Assembly (NCBI GenBank): GCA_050084985.1
Contig: JBITNC010000001.1
Location: 95,232,001 to 95,296,000 of the forward strand
Source: Nageia nagi
Taxonomy: Eukaryota; Pinophyta
Length of the DNA: 64,000 bases
Reading direction: 5' to 3'
This document shows positions 48,300-60,314 of this stretch, one piece after another. Numbering within the stretch: position 1 is the stretch's first letter; each line of letters opens with the position of its first letter. The position numbers and the translations under genes were made by a program. The notes beneath the pieces were generated by a model. It worked only from the letters and a program-made list of their open reading frames with translations. It had not been told where the DNA came from and made no database searches.

Positions 48300-49430
48300 A
48301 TCAAACCTTTCTCATATGTGTCACTCAAGATGAATCCCATAGAATATTGCATGAATTTTATTACAGATTCTTTAGCAAGCATGACAGTGGACCAACTACA
48401 GCAACAAAGGTATTACAAGCTAGATATTATTGGCTCACTATATTTCAAGATTCATTCAAGATTATCTAAGAATGTGATAAATGCAACAGATTTGTGGGAA
48501 AGAGAAGATAAGCTACCATGCCTCTCAAACCTATGGTAGTTGAAAAGCCTTCTCAACAATGGGGTATGGACTTCATTGGTGTCATAAACCTAAATTCCTG
48601 AGTAGGCCATAGGTTTAGTTTGACTGCAATAGATTACTTTACTACATGGTTAGAGGCTATGCCATGCAAAAATGCAGATAAGAAGTAGTGATAGAAATTA
48701 TTAAAAGAATAATCACCTTCTTTGGAATCCCATAAACTATAATGTTAGATAATGGTTCAACATTTACTATAGCCAATCTATCAAGATTTATAGCTCAGTA
48801 TAGAATCTATTGGTTATTCTCTTCAAACTATTACCCATAAGGTAACAAGTTAGCTAAATCAACTAATAAAAATCTAACACAGATCATCAAGAGAATAATT
48901 GAAGGGAATCCTAGACAATGGCATACATAGTTGGACTATGCATTATGGGTTGATAGAATTAGTATAAAATTAGGAATAAAGACATCCCCATATACATTGG
49001 TATATGGTAAAAGACCAATGTTGCCAGTACACATAGAGTTACCATCTTTAAAAATCCTATAAGAAATGGAATACCATGACTTTGAGCCACTACAATCTAG
49101 ATATAATTAGCTCCTAAAATTGGAGAAAGATTGAAACAAATCATATGAGTCATTCTAGCATCGCCAACACATCATCAAGAGGTGATTTGATAAGAAAGAG
49201 TCTTCCCAAGTGAAGTTTGAATTGGGTGATATCATCTTCAAATGGGATGAAGAAAGAGCAAAGCTTGGAAGACACCAAAAATTTGAATCTCTTTGGAGTG
49301 GGCCTTATACCATTACCCAGGCTATGCAAAATAATGCATTCAAGTTATAGGATGTTATTAGGTCTCAAGAATTACCTATTCCCATCAACAAGATTTATTT
49401 AAAACATTATTAGGTGATAAGGTAAGCTTG
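48300..49430 (+). pseudogene. gypsy integrase, catalytic Glu replaced
   Basis: An N-terminal zinc-type region is readable around MNPIEYCMNFITDSLAS and YYKLDI (48330-48425), with CNRFVGKRR-like words next. The core has QWGMDFIGVI (48558), LTAIDYFTTWLEAMPCKNAD (first catalytic Asp at 48632) and MLDNGSTF (second Asp at 48748). The third catalytic position reads LAKSTNKNL where the family has LAESTNK, so Glu is Lys at 48856. The C-terminal GPY/F-type domain is preserved: KFELGDIIFKWDEERAKLG (49213), WSGPYTITQAMQNNAF (49293) and KIYLKHY (49389). The core runs in one frame for long stretches with only TAG or TAA interruptions. Confidence 0.8.
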
Positions 49431-50001
49431 TATTGCTTGCAAAGTATCATATATTATAGATATTTTAAATTAAAAAAAAAAATTGCACAATTTTCAAAAA
49501 AGTAAATAGTCTTTAATGATCAAATTTAATTCAGTATTATTAAGAGTTAATATCAGCATACCACTTAGCTATCAACTTTAATTCAGCTTAGTCAAGAGTT
49601 AATGTTGGCATGTTATTCAGCTATCACTGAATAAAATAGCATTTAAGAAAAGATTTCCTTGGATTTCATGAACCATCATACAAGTACAATAAATTAAGTT
49701 TGCTGTGCTTTGAATTTACTAATCCATCCTATGCTAGCTTAATTCGTACAATGCACAGGTCTTAAGATTCTCAAGAAGTAATTGTCATTAATAGAAATCT
49801 TACCAACCTTGGACAAATAAGACTCCCATACTCTATAGTTCGACACTTAGCTAATTTTGAGCACTCAAGTTTCCAAAGCATTAAGAGCTTAGAAATTTTA
49901 GAGCTAAGTTGTCTTGAGATAGAGAGAGGTTGCACAACCTCACATTGCCTAGATTGTTATTTTTAAGGATAAACAGAGGTTTAAGAAAGGGTGTTAGTAT
50001 C

Positions 50002-53000
50002 ATGGCAACCTCTCAATCATCCTTTGCAGCCAAAGTGGAACAAGTCAACACTAACATGCTCTCTTTACAAGAAGAATATCTCGAGAATGCACCAAGAGTA
50101 AATTGGATTGAAATGGGAGTAATTAGTCATATGGATACATAGAGAGCTATCCCTAGCCATGTTCTTTTATAGCTTAAGGCACCTAAAGTGAATGGAAAAG
50201 GAAAGTCACTTGCTCATTCAAAGAGAGATGTTATGATTGATCAGAGCTTGGCATATTATGTACCCATGAATCCTTCACCTGCCCTAAGATCTTATACTCC
50301 TTGGCACATAAGCATCATCAAAAGGGGTATCAAATTGGAATGTTCAATAGCATTGAAGAGGGAGATACTTCTAAACCAATGTTTTAAGTAGTGATAGATT
50401 ACTCTCTTGACTCCATCATCCAAGCATTTGCTATTCCAACAGATTGAACATTTCATGTTAAAAAACTAATTGATTTGAAAAAGGAGAAAAATGATTTTTA
50501 TATTAATTAAGATGAAATGATGAGTTGGATCAGTGAGAGATACCAAGATGGCAGAAAACCAAAACTCTTTTTGAGCTACCAAATAGCTCTTTTTGAAAGA
50601 AAGAAAGATAGAGAAGTGTTACAAGCACTCACGATCATCCTGGGAAAGAAGACCCAAATTGAAGTAGATGAATCCATGGTGCACATGGCTTATAATATGT
50701 CAGAAGCCCACATCTGCTATGATTTCTCAAACTTTATAACTAGAGAAATTAAGAGGTGTTTGTTCAAGATTGAAAAATCAAATTTTATACATTCTTTATA
50801 TCTTTGGTGGCTCTTTGTCCATCAAAATTTGGATAAACTTATAAAGATTGGGCTCCTAATTGAGCTAACCAATTTCAGTGCTGCATTGATGCCAATTGAC
50901 CTAATGGTGCCAATTTTGACCAAGTTGCATGGATCCTACTATGAGTTTATGGAAAAGTTCTATGCAATTGTAGTAAAAATTTTTACTAGAAAACTCCCCA
51001 ATAGGCTATGAAAGAGCACAATGAGGGAGCTACAATGTGGAAATAAAATTGGTGATTGGTACTTCTTGAGAAACTACATCGTAATAATTAGGTATGGGTA
51101 TTTTGAGAAACCCTTCCTTTTTCCTAAATATGTTAGCCCCCAATTGTATTCAATAGAGATGGGTAGACAAATTTGTGCCATAGAGAGTAAATATGGGTAT
51201 GGGGGTCATTTTAAATCTATTATGGATATACCAACCTCTACCAAGAATTTTACTCTTCTAGAGATAGGATGTAATGATAGTATAGCCCAATTTATTATAC
51301 AAATTTCAAGTTAGATAAAGTGGGAACTGCATGGATGTATGACCCATTAGGGGAAATAACTCAAATAATAAGAAATAGCAAGAAACATCCAGCATTTGTC
51401 CATGATAGTAGGCCCCATATAGAATATTTTGTAAATAAAATTAAGCAGGAGGTAGAAATGTACCCATATTGGGAATTTGTACCCTTAAATAAGGCTTGGA
51501 TGGATCTGGAAGGAATAAGAAAATATAGAATCTAGGAAAATAAGAGGTAAGATTTTATCCTCAACCTAGAGGTCCTCACATAATTAGTATATCTTGGGTG
51601 GGGTACTAATAAAATTCATTATTTTACAAGATTCAGATTTGGGTATACCATAAAAATTCACCACATTGAAAGTGAGTTATTTGAAAAATTCAAATATGAT
51701 AAATACTAGGAGGTAGAGTATTCCAAAGATCCTTTGATAGAGTGGGGATAGCCTCTTCATCCTCATTTTTAGAGGAAACCTGTTGCAAAGGAAAGGATAA
51801 TGCAAATAGGAGAACCATCTAGTATGGTTTAGATTCCAAAGAAGGGAGAACAAAACCCTTTGGACACCACCACTTTTTATTGGGAGAACCCAAAAAGAAA
51901 AGAAAAGTTCAAACTCTTGCTCAAAGGTAGTATATATTAGAGAAGAACAAAAGCTAGTAAAAAACCCCTAGTCAACTATAGTAAGGTCACACTCATAAAT
52001 GATTGTACCTTCACCTTCAAAGGCAATAGAAGAAGTCCTAAAGTGGTGATAAAAGAAGCAAAAAATTTTGATATAGAGGAGTTCAAAAATCCATAGGATA
52101 TAGATGCTGGTGATATAGAACAAGTTCAGGAATAAGAACAAATAGAAACCCTGGAAGAGGGATAGAGCTAGATTCAACAAAGCAAGGGAAGTATACCTAA
52201 GGCTAGTAAGACAAGAGTAGTTGCACCTAGGGGAGGATCGAGAGATGGTGATGAATAAAAAAAAAAGACTCTGGCTCAATGGATAAGCTTGAACAACAAG
52301 TTGAAGCCATGGAAGAAGTTGAGCCTGAACCAAAAGTCCAACAATTGACTCCTCCCTAGTAATCCCAACCAATTTAACAAGTTGAGACACCTATTCCAAG
52401 TGGAATTATTTCTACTCATTCTTTTATTTTTATAGCCTCAAAAAAGGAAATAAATTCAATTTTTTTACACAAATTATAAATCCTATTTATTAGGCAACTT
52501 TTGTTAATAAATCTTTTGTGCTCCCTAAGCAACAATCAAGAATTTTGAGTAAAGTAATAGAGATAGGAGATATGAAAATTGCATGGATTCCATTCAAAGA
52601 AGGGGAATTGGATCTTACTCCCATGATAATAATAGATGTAAATATGCAGAGTGCATTGACTATTGACTAGTCTAGGTTTCTTGTAAATACTTCAATGGTA
52701 GCTGATAAAAGTCTTCAAGAAATGGAGACTAAAATAGAGAAATTGAATAAAAAAACTGATCAATATAAGAAAGACTGCTCTCTTAAAGACAAAATAATAG
52801 CTGAGTTGTAGAATAAAAATAAAGAATTGATTGTAAAGCTTGAGAAATAGAAAATAGAATTTGATAATAGCACGGAAACATTAAGAGCTAAGCTAAATAC
52901 TACAAATCAAATGATAGAAGAGCTCAAAGCTTAGGCTACAATCATGGATGCCCAAAAGATTAAATAGATTGAGGCTGAGATGTAAACTATCAGTGTAACA

Positions 53001-53710
53001 AATAAAGTTCTATCAAATGATAATGCAAAGCTATTAATGCTCATGAAAAACTTCAAAAAATATTTGGTATAGCAAGTTGGTGATAGAATGATAACTTTAT
53101 CTCACTTGCATCTGCTCAAGGAGGAAGCTATATAGGCCATCAAAGAATTTTATGCCCAAAATGCTCTTCACAAGCTAGCTCTAGATATATCTAGAGTAAT
53201 ATTAGAAAGGATGCAAGTCTATTTGAGAATTTTGATAAAAAAAGAGTTTGCAACAATCTCCTCCAAACCAAAATAGTGATATCAGAAGAGGATACAAGAA
53301 ATTTATGAACTCCAAAGTTTGATATTTAACATGGATATACATAAACATCAGCTCACAACAGAGATAGAATTTATTAATAAATTCTTTAATTCTTTAATTG
53401 AAATGAAAGCTCCCAAATTATGGGAGGAGTAGAATGTACAGGATAGTGCTACCAATTATGTAGCCAATACTATTCAATTCTTGAAATAATCTTTTTTTGA
53501 GAAACAAATCTCAGACCTGTAATAATTAAATGAGTTGGCTCAAAAAGCCATAATAAAATTTTTACATGTTGGAAAGCTAAATAGTGTCTTGGCAAGATTC
53601 AAAGTAGACACAAAAAAATTAAGGCATCCCCCATCCTATCACAAGTTGATTATAAAGATCTAAATGATCTAAATAAAAGGATGCAACCTTTCCTCCCACC
53701 AGACATGATG
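50002..53710 (+). pseudogene. Extra sense-strand open frame after integrase, ending in a coiled coil
   Basis: A separate coding region begins MATSQSSFAAKVEQVNTNML at 50002, about 570 bases after integrase. It runs in the plus strand for about 3.7 kb with stops and shifts. The best-kept part (50517-51011, 164 codons) includes MMSWISERYQDGRKPKLF, VLQALTIILGKKTQIEVDE, VHMAYNMSEAHICYDFSNFI and LMVPILTKLHGSYYEFM. A second part (51021-51535) includes FLFPKYVSPQLYSIEMG. A Pro/Glu-rich linker follows near 52080-52400. Then a long coiled coil runs from 52690 to 53300 (EMETKIEKLNKKTDQYKKD, KIIAEL, NKNKELIVKLEK). I do not recognise the globular part. Extra frames after integrase are known in Tat-type elements; their role is not established. 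Confidence 0.6.
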
Positions 53711-53819
53711 GCAACAGTTGAGATTGCAACCAGATCCACTTTTGGGCAAACCATTGGGAGTAGAAATTAAAGGTTTCTATTCTGCAATAGGTAGATACCC
53801 TAAAGAGCTACGAAAAAAT

Positions 53820-55679
53820 TGTATTCCTTCATAATAACCCACAAAAATTGGGGTAATTCTATTATTTTTCATTATTTCATTCTTTACTACCTAGGGGTTG
53901 TGTATATAAGAATACTTAAGGGGACATTATTCTTTTAGAGTCTTCATGAGTTGTAAAATTTTGTATTCTTTCATTTTAAATCCATCCTTTTCTCATTTCT
54001 TTTCCTTAGGGTGTTAGGAGTCATTTTTTTTAATAGTACCCAGAATTATGTAAATAAGGATACCTAGGAGTTATGTCATTTTTTTAGTACTTGAGAATTA
54101 TATGAATAAGGATACCTAGGAGTTATGTCAATAGGATTCATGTTATCTTCTTCAGGATATCCAAGATTCATGTATATAAAAGTATCCTAGAATTATATTT
54201 ATTACCTTAGAGTCTTTAGGAATTGTTGGCATAAGTGTTCGAGACTTGTACAAATTCAGAGTTAGATTTTTGAAGAACATCAACAAAGCCTAGGGATTTT
54301 GAAGGATGACATCACATTTTTTGGTAAAAATTAGCGAGTCCTAATAGAATCAAAATATCAATAGAGATCAGTGATTTTGGGAGATGATGTCATAGTTAGT
54401 GGGTATTGAAGCAAGCAATGGTAAGTGCAAATTTTTGAAGAACATCAATAGAGCCTAATAATTTTGAGTGATGACATCACATTTTTTGTTGAAAATCAAT
54501 GAGTCTTGAAGGAGCCAAAATATCAATAATGACCATCAACTTTGAGAGGTGACATCATGATTTTTAGCTAAAATCAATAGGTCTTGGAAGAACCAAAACA
54601 TTGATAGAGCCCAAAATAAGAACATAAAGCTTACCAAGCAAGAGTAAGAGTAATGCATGAGAAAGAACACTCAGGTCCACTTCATCTTAAGTGTTTGACC
54701 CTCAAGGACCTATTAATGTGTTGACATCAACTCATTTCCACATAACAATGACAATTCTTCTTGAGTCAAGTGAACATAATGTCTATCAACCACCATTACT
54801 TTGATTATTGACATCCATAATAAAGATCATAAAGATTGTAGAGAAGCAGGTAGTAGCTGATAGAACATAATACTAAATCATACCAATTAAAGTGCAATCA
54901 AATAACTACTCAATCAGCTATAGTGATATCTTCAATTAGCTATAGGGCCAAAGAAGAACTAGTTAATGATATGTCATAAAGATTATGGCTCTATAGACAT
55001 GGCTTTTCAGAAGTTGTAAATTCCTAGATAGTTATGATGATTAATACTTATTCACTATGTAATCTAACACAGTTGTAGCATTTATATAAATAGTGCTATT
55101 TTATTTGTTTTATTCAATCTAACAATAATGTATATTAATGAAACCCAACCACCCAAAGAGGGGAGAAGTTGTATAAATAGCTAGCTTTTAGAAATCAAAA
55201 CGGGCAAACATTTTAGCAAATTTGCCCAAATTTGTAAGAGCTATTCACATATGATAATACAAATAGATAATGATTTTCCCTCTTGCAACAAGTGGCTATT
55301 ATTGCTTTTGTGAATGTTATGTGTGGAATGTTTTCTTCAAGTTGTGGCTATCTATTATGATTGCGAGACCCCAAGTGTGAGATAGTTTTCTATTCTTAAT
55401 CTTAGCTATGGATTGCTACCTATGTTGCAATGCTCAAGTTGTAAATTTCCTATTTTAGTTGTTTATTTATTTCTTTTTCTTGTAACTCTTCATCTTTTTA
55501 TTCCTTTCTTATTACTTTTGACCTTAAATATAGATAGGAACCGACCTATAAACCAGAGATTGAGCAAAAAACCAACATGAGCACATCCCCACCATATTTT
55601 GCTCTTTCAAGGAACCTATCATTATGAGAAGTGGAAAACATGACTAGACCAAACCCTTAAGGTTACGCAATACCAATCA
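53820..55679 (+). repeat. 3' LTR of the 14-kb gypsy element
   Basis: It begins TGTATTCCTTCATAATAAC and ends near CAATCA. It is colinear with the 5' LTR along its length, including the internal subrepeats. Confidence 0.8.
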
Positions 55680-55740
55680 ATAATTATTATATATTTATCC
55701 ATAAAGTATATTGAATGATTGTTTCTATTTTTTAATTAGA

Positions 55741-56395
55741 TTATTTTGTAGTTGATCAAAATATTATAGAATGATAATATTTTGATATTATGAATTTAAT
55801 TAAATTATTTTGTAGTTGATAAAACTATTATAAAATGATAATATTTTAGGTTTATGAATTTAATTAGATTATTTGTAGTTGATCAAAATATTATAGAATG
55901 ATAATAGTTTGGTGTTATGAATTTAATTAAATTATTTACAGTTGATCAAAATATTATGGAATGATAATATGTTGGTGTTATGAATTTTTATTATTTATAT
56001 CTAGCATGTGTAGTGGAGTTGGAGAGGGATGGTTGAAAACTCTCAAGTGCCAGGTTTAAATCTCTCCCCTCACATGTAGGTGTATATGTAATAATGGTAG
56101 GTGTTAATCCCTTGTAAAAAGAAAAATTATAAAAAATATATATTATTTGTTGTTGATCAATATTATAAAATAAGAATATTTTGGTGTTATGAATTTAATT
56201 AAATTATTTGTATTTGATTAAAATACTATAGAATGATAATATTTTGTGTTATGAATTTAATTAGATTATTTTGTAGTAGATTAAATAGTATATAATGATA
56301 ATATTTTTATGTTGTGAATTTAGTTAGACTATTTTTTAATTGATCAAATATTATATAAGGATAATATTTTGGTGTTATGAATTTAATTAGAATTC
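55741..56395. repeat. Tandem array, about 64-bp unit, eight copies, split by a SINE
   Basis: Units start TTATTTTGTAGTTGATCAAA and continue with ATGATAATATTTTGGTG and TATGAATTTAATTA. Four units (from 55741, 55805, 55869, 55932) precede and four follow the SINE at 55997-56140. Confidence 0.85.
55997..56140 (+). mobile_element. tRNA-derived SINE inserted in the 64-bp array
   Basis: The 144-base insert carries an A-box-like TAGTGGAGTTGG (56011-56022) and a B-box-like AGGTTTAAATCTC about 35 bases later. It ends in an A-rich stretch (AAAAAGAAAAATTATAAAAAA). TATTATTT flanks it on both sides (55989-55996 and 56141-56148). The flanking array units join correctly when insert and one copy of the 8-mer are removed. 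It is a different family from the SINE at 6299-6490. Confidence 0.7.
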
Positions 56396-58630
56396 ATAAG
56401 TATCCTTGCTTTTATGAAGGACTATGTTGTATGGATGGGTATTATCTTTAGAAATACTTGATGAGTTGTTAAAGAACTCTCGGATGAGTTACTAAGTATT
56501 TTGGTTGGTTGATCTAAATTGGTAGATTTATAATCAATTATGAATTACATATTTTAATGAAAGAAAGGTAGTATAAACAAGTGTTACCTTCTCGGACTAG
56601 TTTGTATATGAAATTAGAAAATAATGCTTATTTTGGGTTAGTGATACCTTATAACTAAAATTGTATGAAATGATCTTGTTTGAGTATTGTTGTGATTAAG
56701 TTATATAATTGAGTTAAATTATTTAAACAAATTAAAAACCTTAATAGTCGAATTTTTGATGGGATTGTGTTATAAAAACACCATATAAGATGTTACATTT
56801 GAAACTAGATTCTTCTTATACACAAAGGCATCAAAATGAATAGAACCTACATAAGATATGATTATGAGGAGGTGATCATTCTTAGTCGAGTTAGGACTAG
56901 GAGATTCAAGGAGGACTTGTCACGTAAAATATGGTTGTGAGCTATTTTACAAAGATAGTGAATGGTAATTATGACCATGTTCATACATCAATGTTAAAGT
57001 AGTGACATTGATCTTGATGAATTCATAAGTAGATAGAGTTTTCAATTATTTAGGCATACATTATGCCAACATCAAGTGATACTAAGGTGTGAGACCTAGT
57101 ATAGTATGTTAACAAGGGATGTGCATAATTTTCTAAAAGTTAGAAAATTAAGCCCTAGTATAAATACCTTAATCAAAATTTTCCATATCATAGGTTGAGT
57201 GGAAAATGGAGAGATCACATATATGAAATAGGTATCTTTGAATAGAGTGTTAGGAAATAAACCCTACAACATGGGAATGTTGGCCTCCTTTTAACCATTT
57301 GGATGGTCATATATTATAATAATGAAGTAAGCAAATATGCCTCATTAGTTTTTATGTGTTGATGGTTCTCAAACTTGTTACCTTTTACTCAAGAAATTAA
57401 AAAAAAAAAATGGGTTATAAAAGTGGGATGTTACATATGGTATCAAAGTCAAGTTCAACTCATTTAGGCCATGGCAAGTAGAACCATTGCTTCTTTTTTA
57501 TATTTGAAGGAAGATTATAATGGAATATGACACTATAGAAAATATGATCAAGGTAAGGAGACCTTGTTATGATGAGAATAATATAGTCTTGAAAAATTAA
57601 TCACTTTGGTGCATATGAATAAGCTAGTGTAACTTGTTGGGTAAATAAACAAGCTTTAAAACAACAAGATCCATTTTTTTTAAATGGTTAGATTTAAATG
57701 TATGTAAGGTGTTATAAATAGAAAAGGTAATAAATTTATAAATTGAGAAGAGATTAGATTTATTTGGGAAAAATCTTCTAGTTAGTAAGATATTAATCAT
57801 TTGAGATGTAAAAGATGACTTGTTACTAAGGACTCCATTGGTGATCTCTTAGTATGGAATAATTATGTTATTCCCTCTACATGATAAAACAAAAGTGACT
57901 TTATATTAGAGATTGTAATAGGATTAAAGGGAATTCCAAACTCTAAGGATTGAGGGTATATCATTAAAAATTAAGATTGAATTGATTCAATAAAGGAAGA
58001 CTCGATACCTTTAAATAGAAAAATAAAATTTAGGATATGTGAAGTGAGGGGAAAGTATAAGGAACTTCTAAATATAAGCCAAGGATCAAAATAACACTAT
58101 AAAAATATACACCATTCCTATTCAACAAGTCTCAAGATAAGGATAAGTATATAAAAGACATAATTCTATTTATTGATAACAATCAATTAACATGAGCTAA
58201 GGGCATATTTTTTAAGAATAAAAATTATTTTAATTAAGGTTAAGTGGGTAACCTTATAGAGGAAAGTAAGAAGGTACTTGTATTAGGTTTATCCATAAAA
58301 AAAAAACTAACCTATTTTGCACTAAAGGTAAGGTGCATAAAGAAAAATATATTAATCTTAAAATTTCCTTGGAAAATATAGACAATATTAACCTTTCTAA
58401 GTTGAAGTTATAGATATAATGTATCTTTTAGAACCCAAGATACATCATGAGGGTATACATAAACCATAAATATTGGAATTCTTAATGAAATTAATGAGAG
58501 ATAAATGCATGGATTAACTAATAGGGAATTGGTGGAATCATTCTTAAAATATAAATTAAATAAAACTTGGGATGAAACCCCTTTGGATTTGATGAATAAT
58601 TAATGGTATTATTTGAGAAGTTGTATCTTT
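56396..58630. other. AT-rich sequence with a primer-site-like motif
   Basis: At 57431-57450 the plus strand reads TGTTACATATGGTATCAAAG, the form of an LTR end (TGTTACA) followed two bases later by an initiator-tRNA-Met primer site. A MASRTIASFLYLKEDYNG frame follows at 57475 but soon decays. No LTR partner was found, so this is only a possible 5' LTR boundary. Nothing else was recognised. Confidence 0.4.
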
Positions 58631-60299
58631 TGATCTCTACAAAAACTTAAGATGGTCCTATAAGTACTCACATGTTATAATGATTTTGTGATCTAAAATA
58701 GATCATATGAATAAAAACCAAATATTATTTGAGAGAGTACTTGTGACATTCTCATGCTCAGGTGGTATTTGGAATATTTTACTATTCATTTGTGGAAATT
58801 TATGGTTACAAAATAGTCATAAAATAGATTAGTCATCTTTGGAAAGATATAACTTTTGATATATATATCCAATTGAGTTGGTTATTTTTTCATTGGATAG
58901 TTGTTGAATATGTCTTTTCAATGAGTATATGCATGCCTACCTTTATTAAAGATTTGATCACCATCCAAGGTGTTTTACATAGAATTGTTAAAATTTCCAA
59001 TGCCAACATTGATAATAGTGCTCATGCTGATGCTAGTACCTAAACTAGTGTTTCTAAGGAATTTGAGTATGGTATTTTGAATTTTATCAGTTTGGAATGC
59101 CTATATATCAAAAAATATTTTATAGATTAAGTATTACTTAAAAAGACTAATGTTAATGTTGGATAAAACCTAACATAATGACCTTACAACTTAAAACCTA
59201 ATTCGACACCTAAGTGGACACCCGATTATAATAATGCCAATGTTGATGTCAGTACCAACATTGAGATTAGCACAAACCCTAGAGAAATAGAACACATATA
59301 TGTGGAATATGAAGCAATTTAGGTCATTTTGAAGCATTGGGAACTTGAAGGGATGCTAGTTTCAAATCCATTTATAAAATAATCCAATAATCTAAGAGGA
59401 GGATACAAGAAGCATAGAAGATCAAAATAGCCTAGTGATATGATTCTTATGGTGACATTACTAGTTCTACTATTAGAAGAGTATGAGGTTGTTGATAGAG
59501 GCTAAAATGATGCTAAATATAGAGAATAAATTCATAAGAAGGGAGAACCTTCCCCATCACCATGTTGTAATATTGATTAGATGATGGACAATATCATAGC
59601 CATCCTAATCAAGTTGTATATCCATAGTATAAGGTGAACAATCATTCTATAATATTTTATTTTTTATGTATTAGGAAGATCAATTATGTAATAGTGGTAG
59701 TTTCATTATTGAGAGTATATTGTATTTGTGAAAGGTATAGTGTGTTAGTTTAGTACATGAATAAGAAATATAAAAAGAGAGATATATTATCTAAGATATT
59801 GATTTGAAAGGAGCTATCAAAGTATTTCATAAACATGATGGAAGAGATAGTTTTGGATCATGGGATGATAGAAACAAAAAGAATGTATTGTTATAAATAC
59901 CAATGCTAGTGCTAGGTTGAGTGCTAGCACTATTGTAGCAGTAGAAGAAATAAGTACAAAATTGACTTTGGTCAAAATTGGAGGAGCCAAAGGATCATGG
60001 GAACTAAAAATGTGAATGTCCAAAATATTGAGGTAGCATTTAGAATACTTGTGGTTGTAAGCTTTATCCTTTATCAAGAAATAAAATCATGAAGGAAAGC
60101 CATTAAAAGGGCATGTACTCTCACATTGAGAGGAACCCCTATAAAACTATTTATGTTCTTTATGTGGATGTGCATTTAAAATCAGAATGGGTGCATATTA
60201 CAAACATAGAGAGCATTGATAAAATGAAAAAGCAATAAAATTAAAAATTTATATTTGATATTTTCTTGTAAGCTATAAGCTTCAAACAATTATATATCA
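58631..60299 (+). repeat. Left LTR of the non-autonomous element
   Basis: It ends ATATATCA just before the primer site. It shows the empty site (GTT at 59916-59918) of the CACTA-type element present in its partner. Confidence 0.65.
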
Positions 60300-60301
60300 A
60301 G

Positions 60302-60314
60302 TGGTGTCAGAGCT
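60302..60314 (+). other. Primer binding site of the non-autonomous element
   Basis: TGGTGTCAGAGCT differs by one base from the initiator-tRNA-Met complement and directly follows the LTR end. Confidence 0.75.

Larger units (their letters stand above)
41500..55679 (+). mobile_element. 14.2-kb Ty3/gypsy element with extra RNase H and extra open frame
   Basis: LTRs of about 1.85 kb (41500-43351 and 53820-55679) flank gag, protease, an RNase H, reverse transcriptase, the ordinary RNase H, integrase and then 4 kb of further sense-strand coding remains. Integrase after reverse transcriptase marks Ty3/gypsy. The second RNase H and the coding region after integrase recall the Tat group, but the second RNase H stands before reverse transcriptase rather than after it. 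No clean target duplication was found (ATTAA left, ATAAT right). The LTRs differ at roughly one site in ten by eye, so it is not recent. Confidence 0.85.

Noticed and set aside
51968-52390. 140-codon minus-strand frame opposite the extra gypsy coding region
   Set aside because: It mirrors the Glu/Gln-rich sense strand (runs of Leu and Phe). Antisense frames exist in some Tat-type elements, but nothing here supports it beyond openness.
41495-55684. Target duplication of the 14-kb gypsy element
   Set aside because: ATTAA and ATAAT do not match, and shifting the edges by a few bases gives only partial matches in AT-rich DNA.
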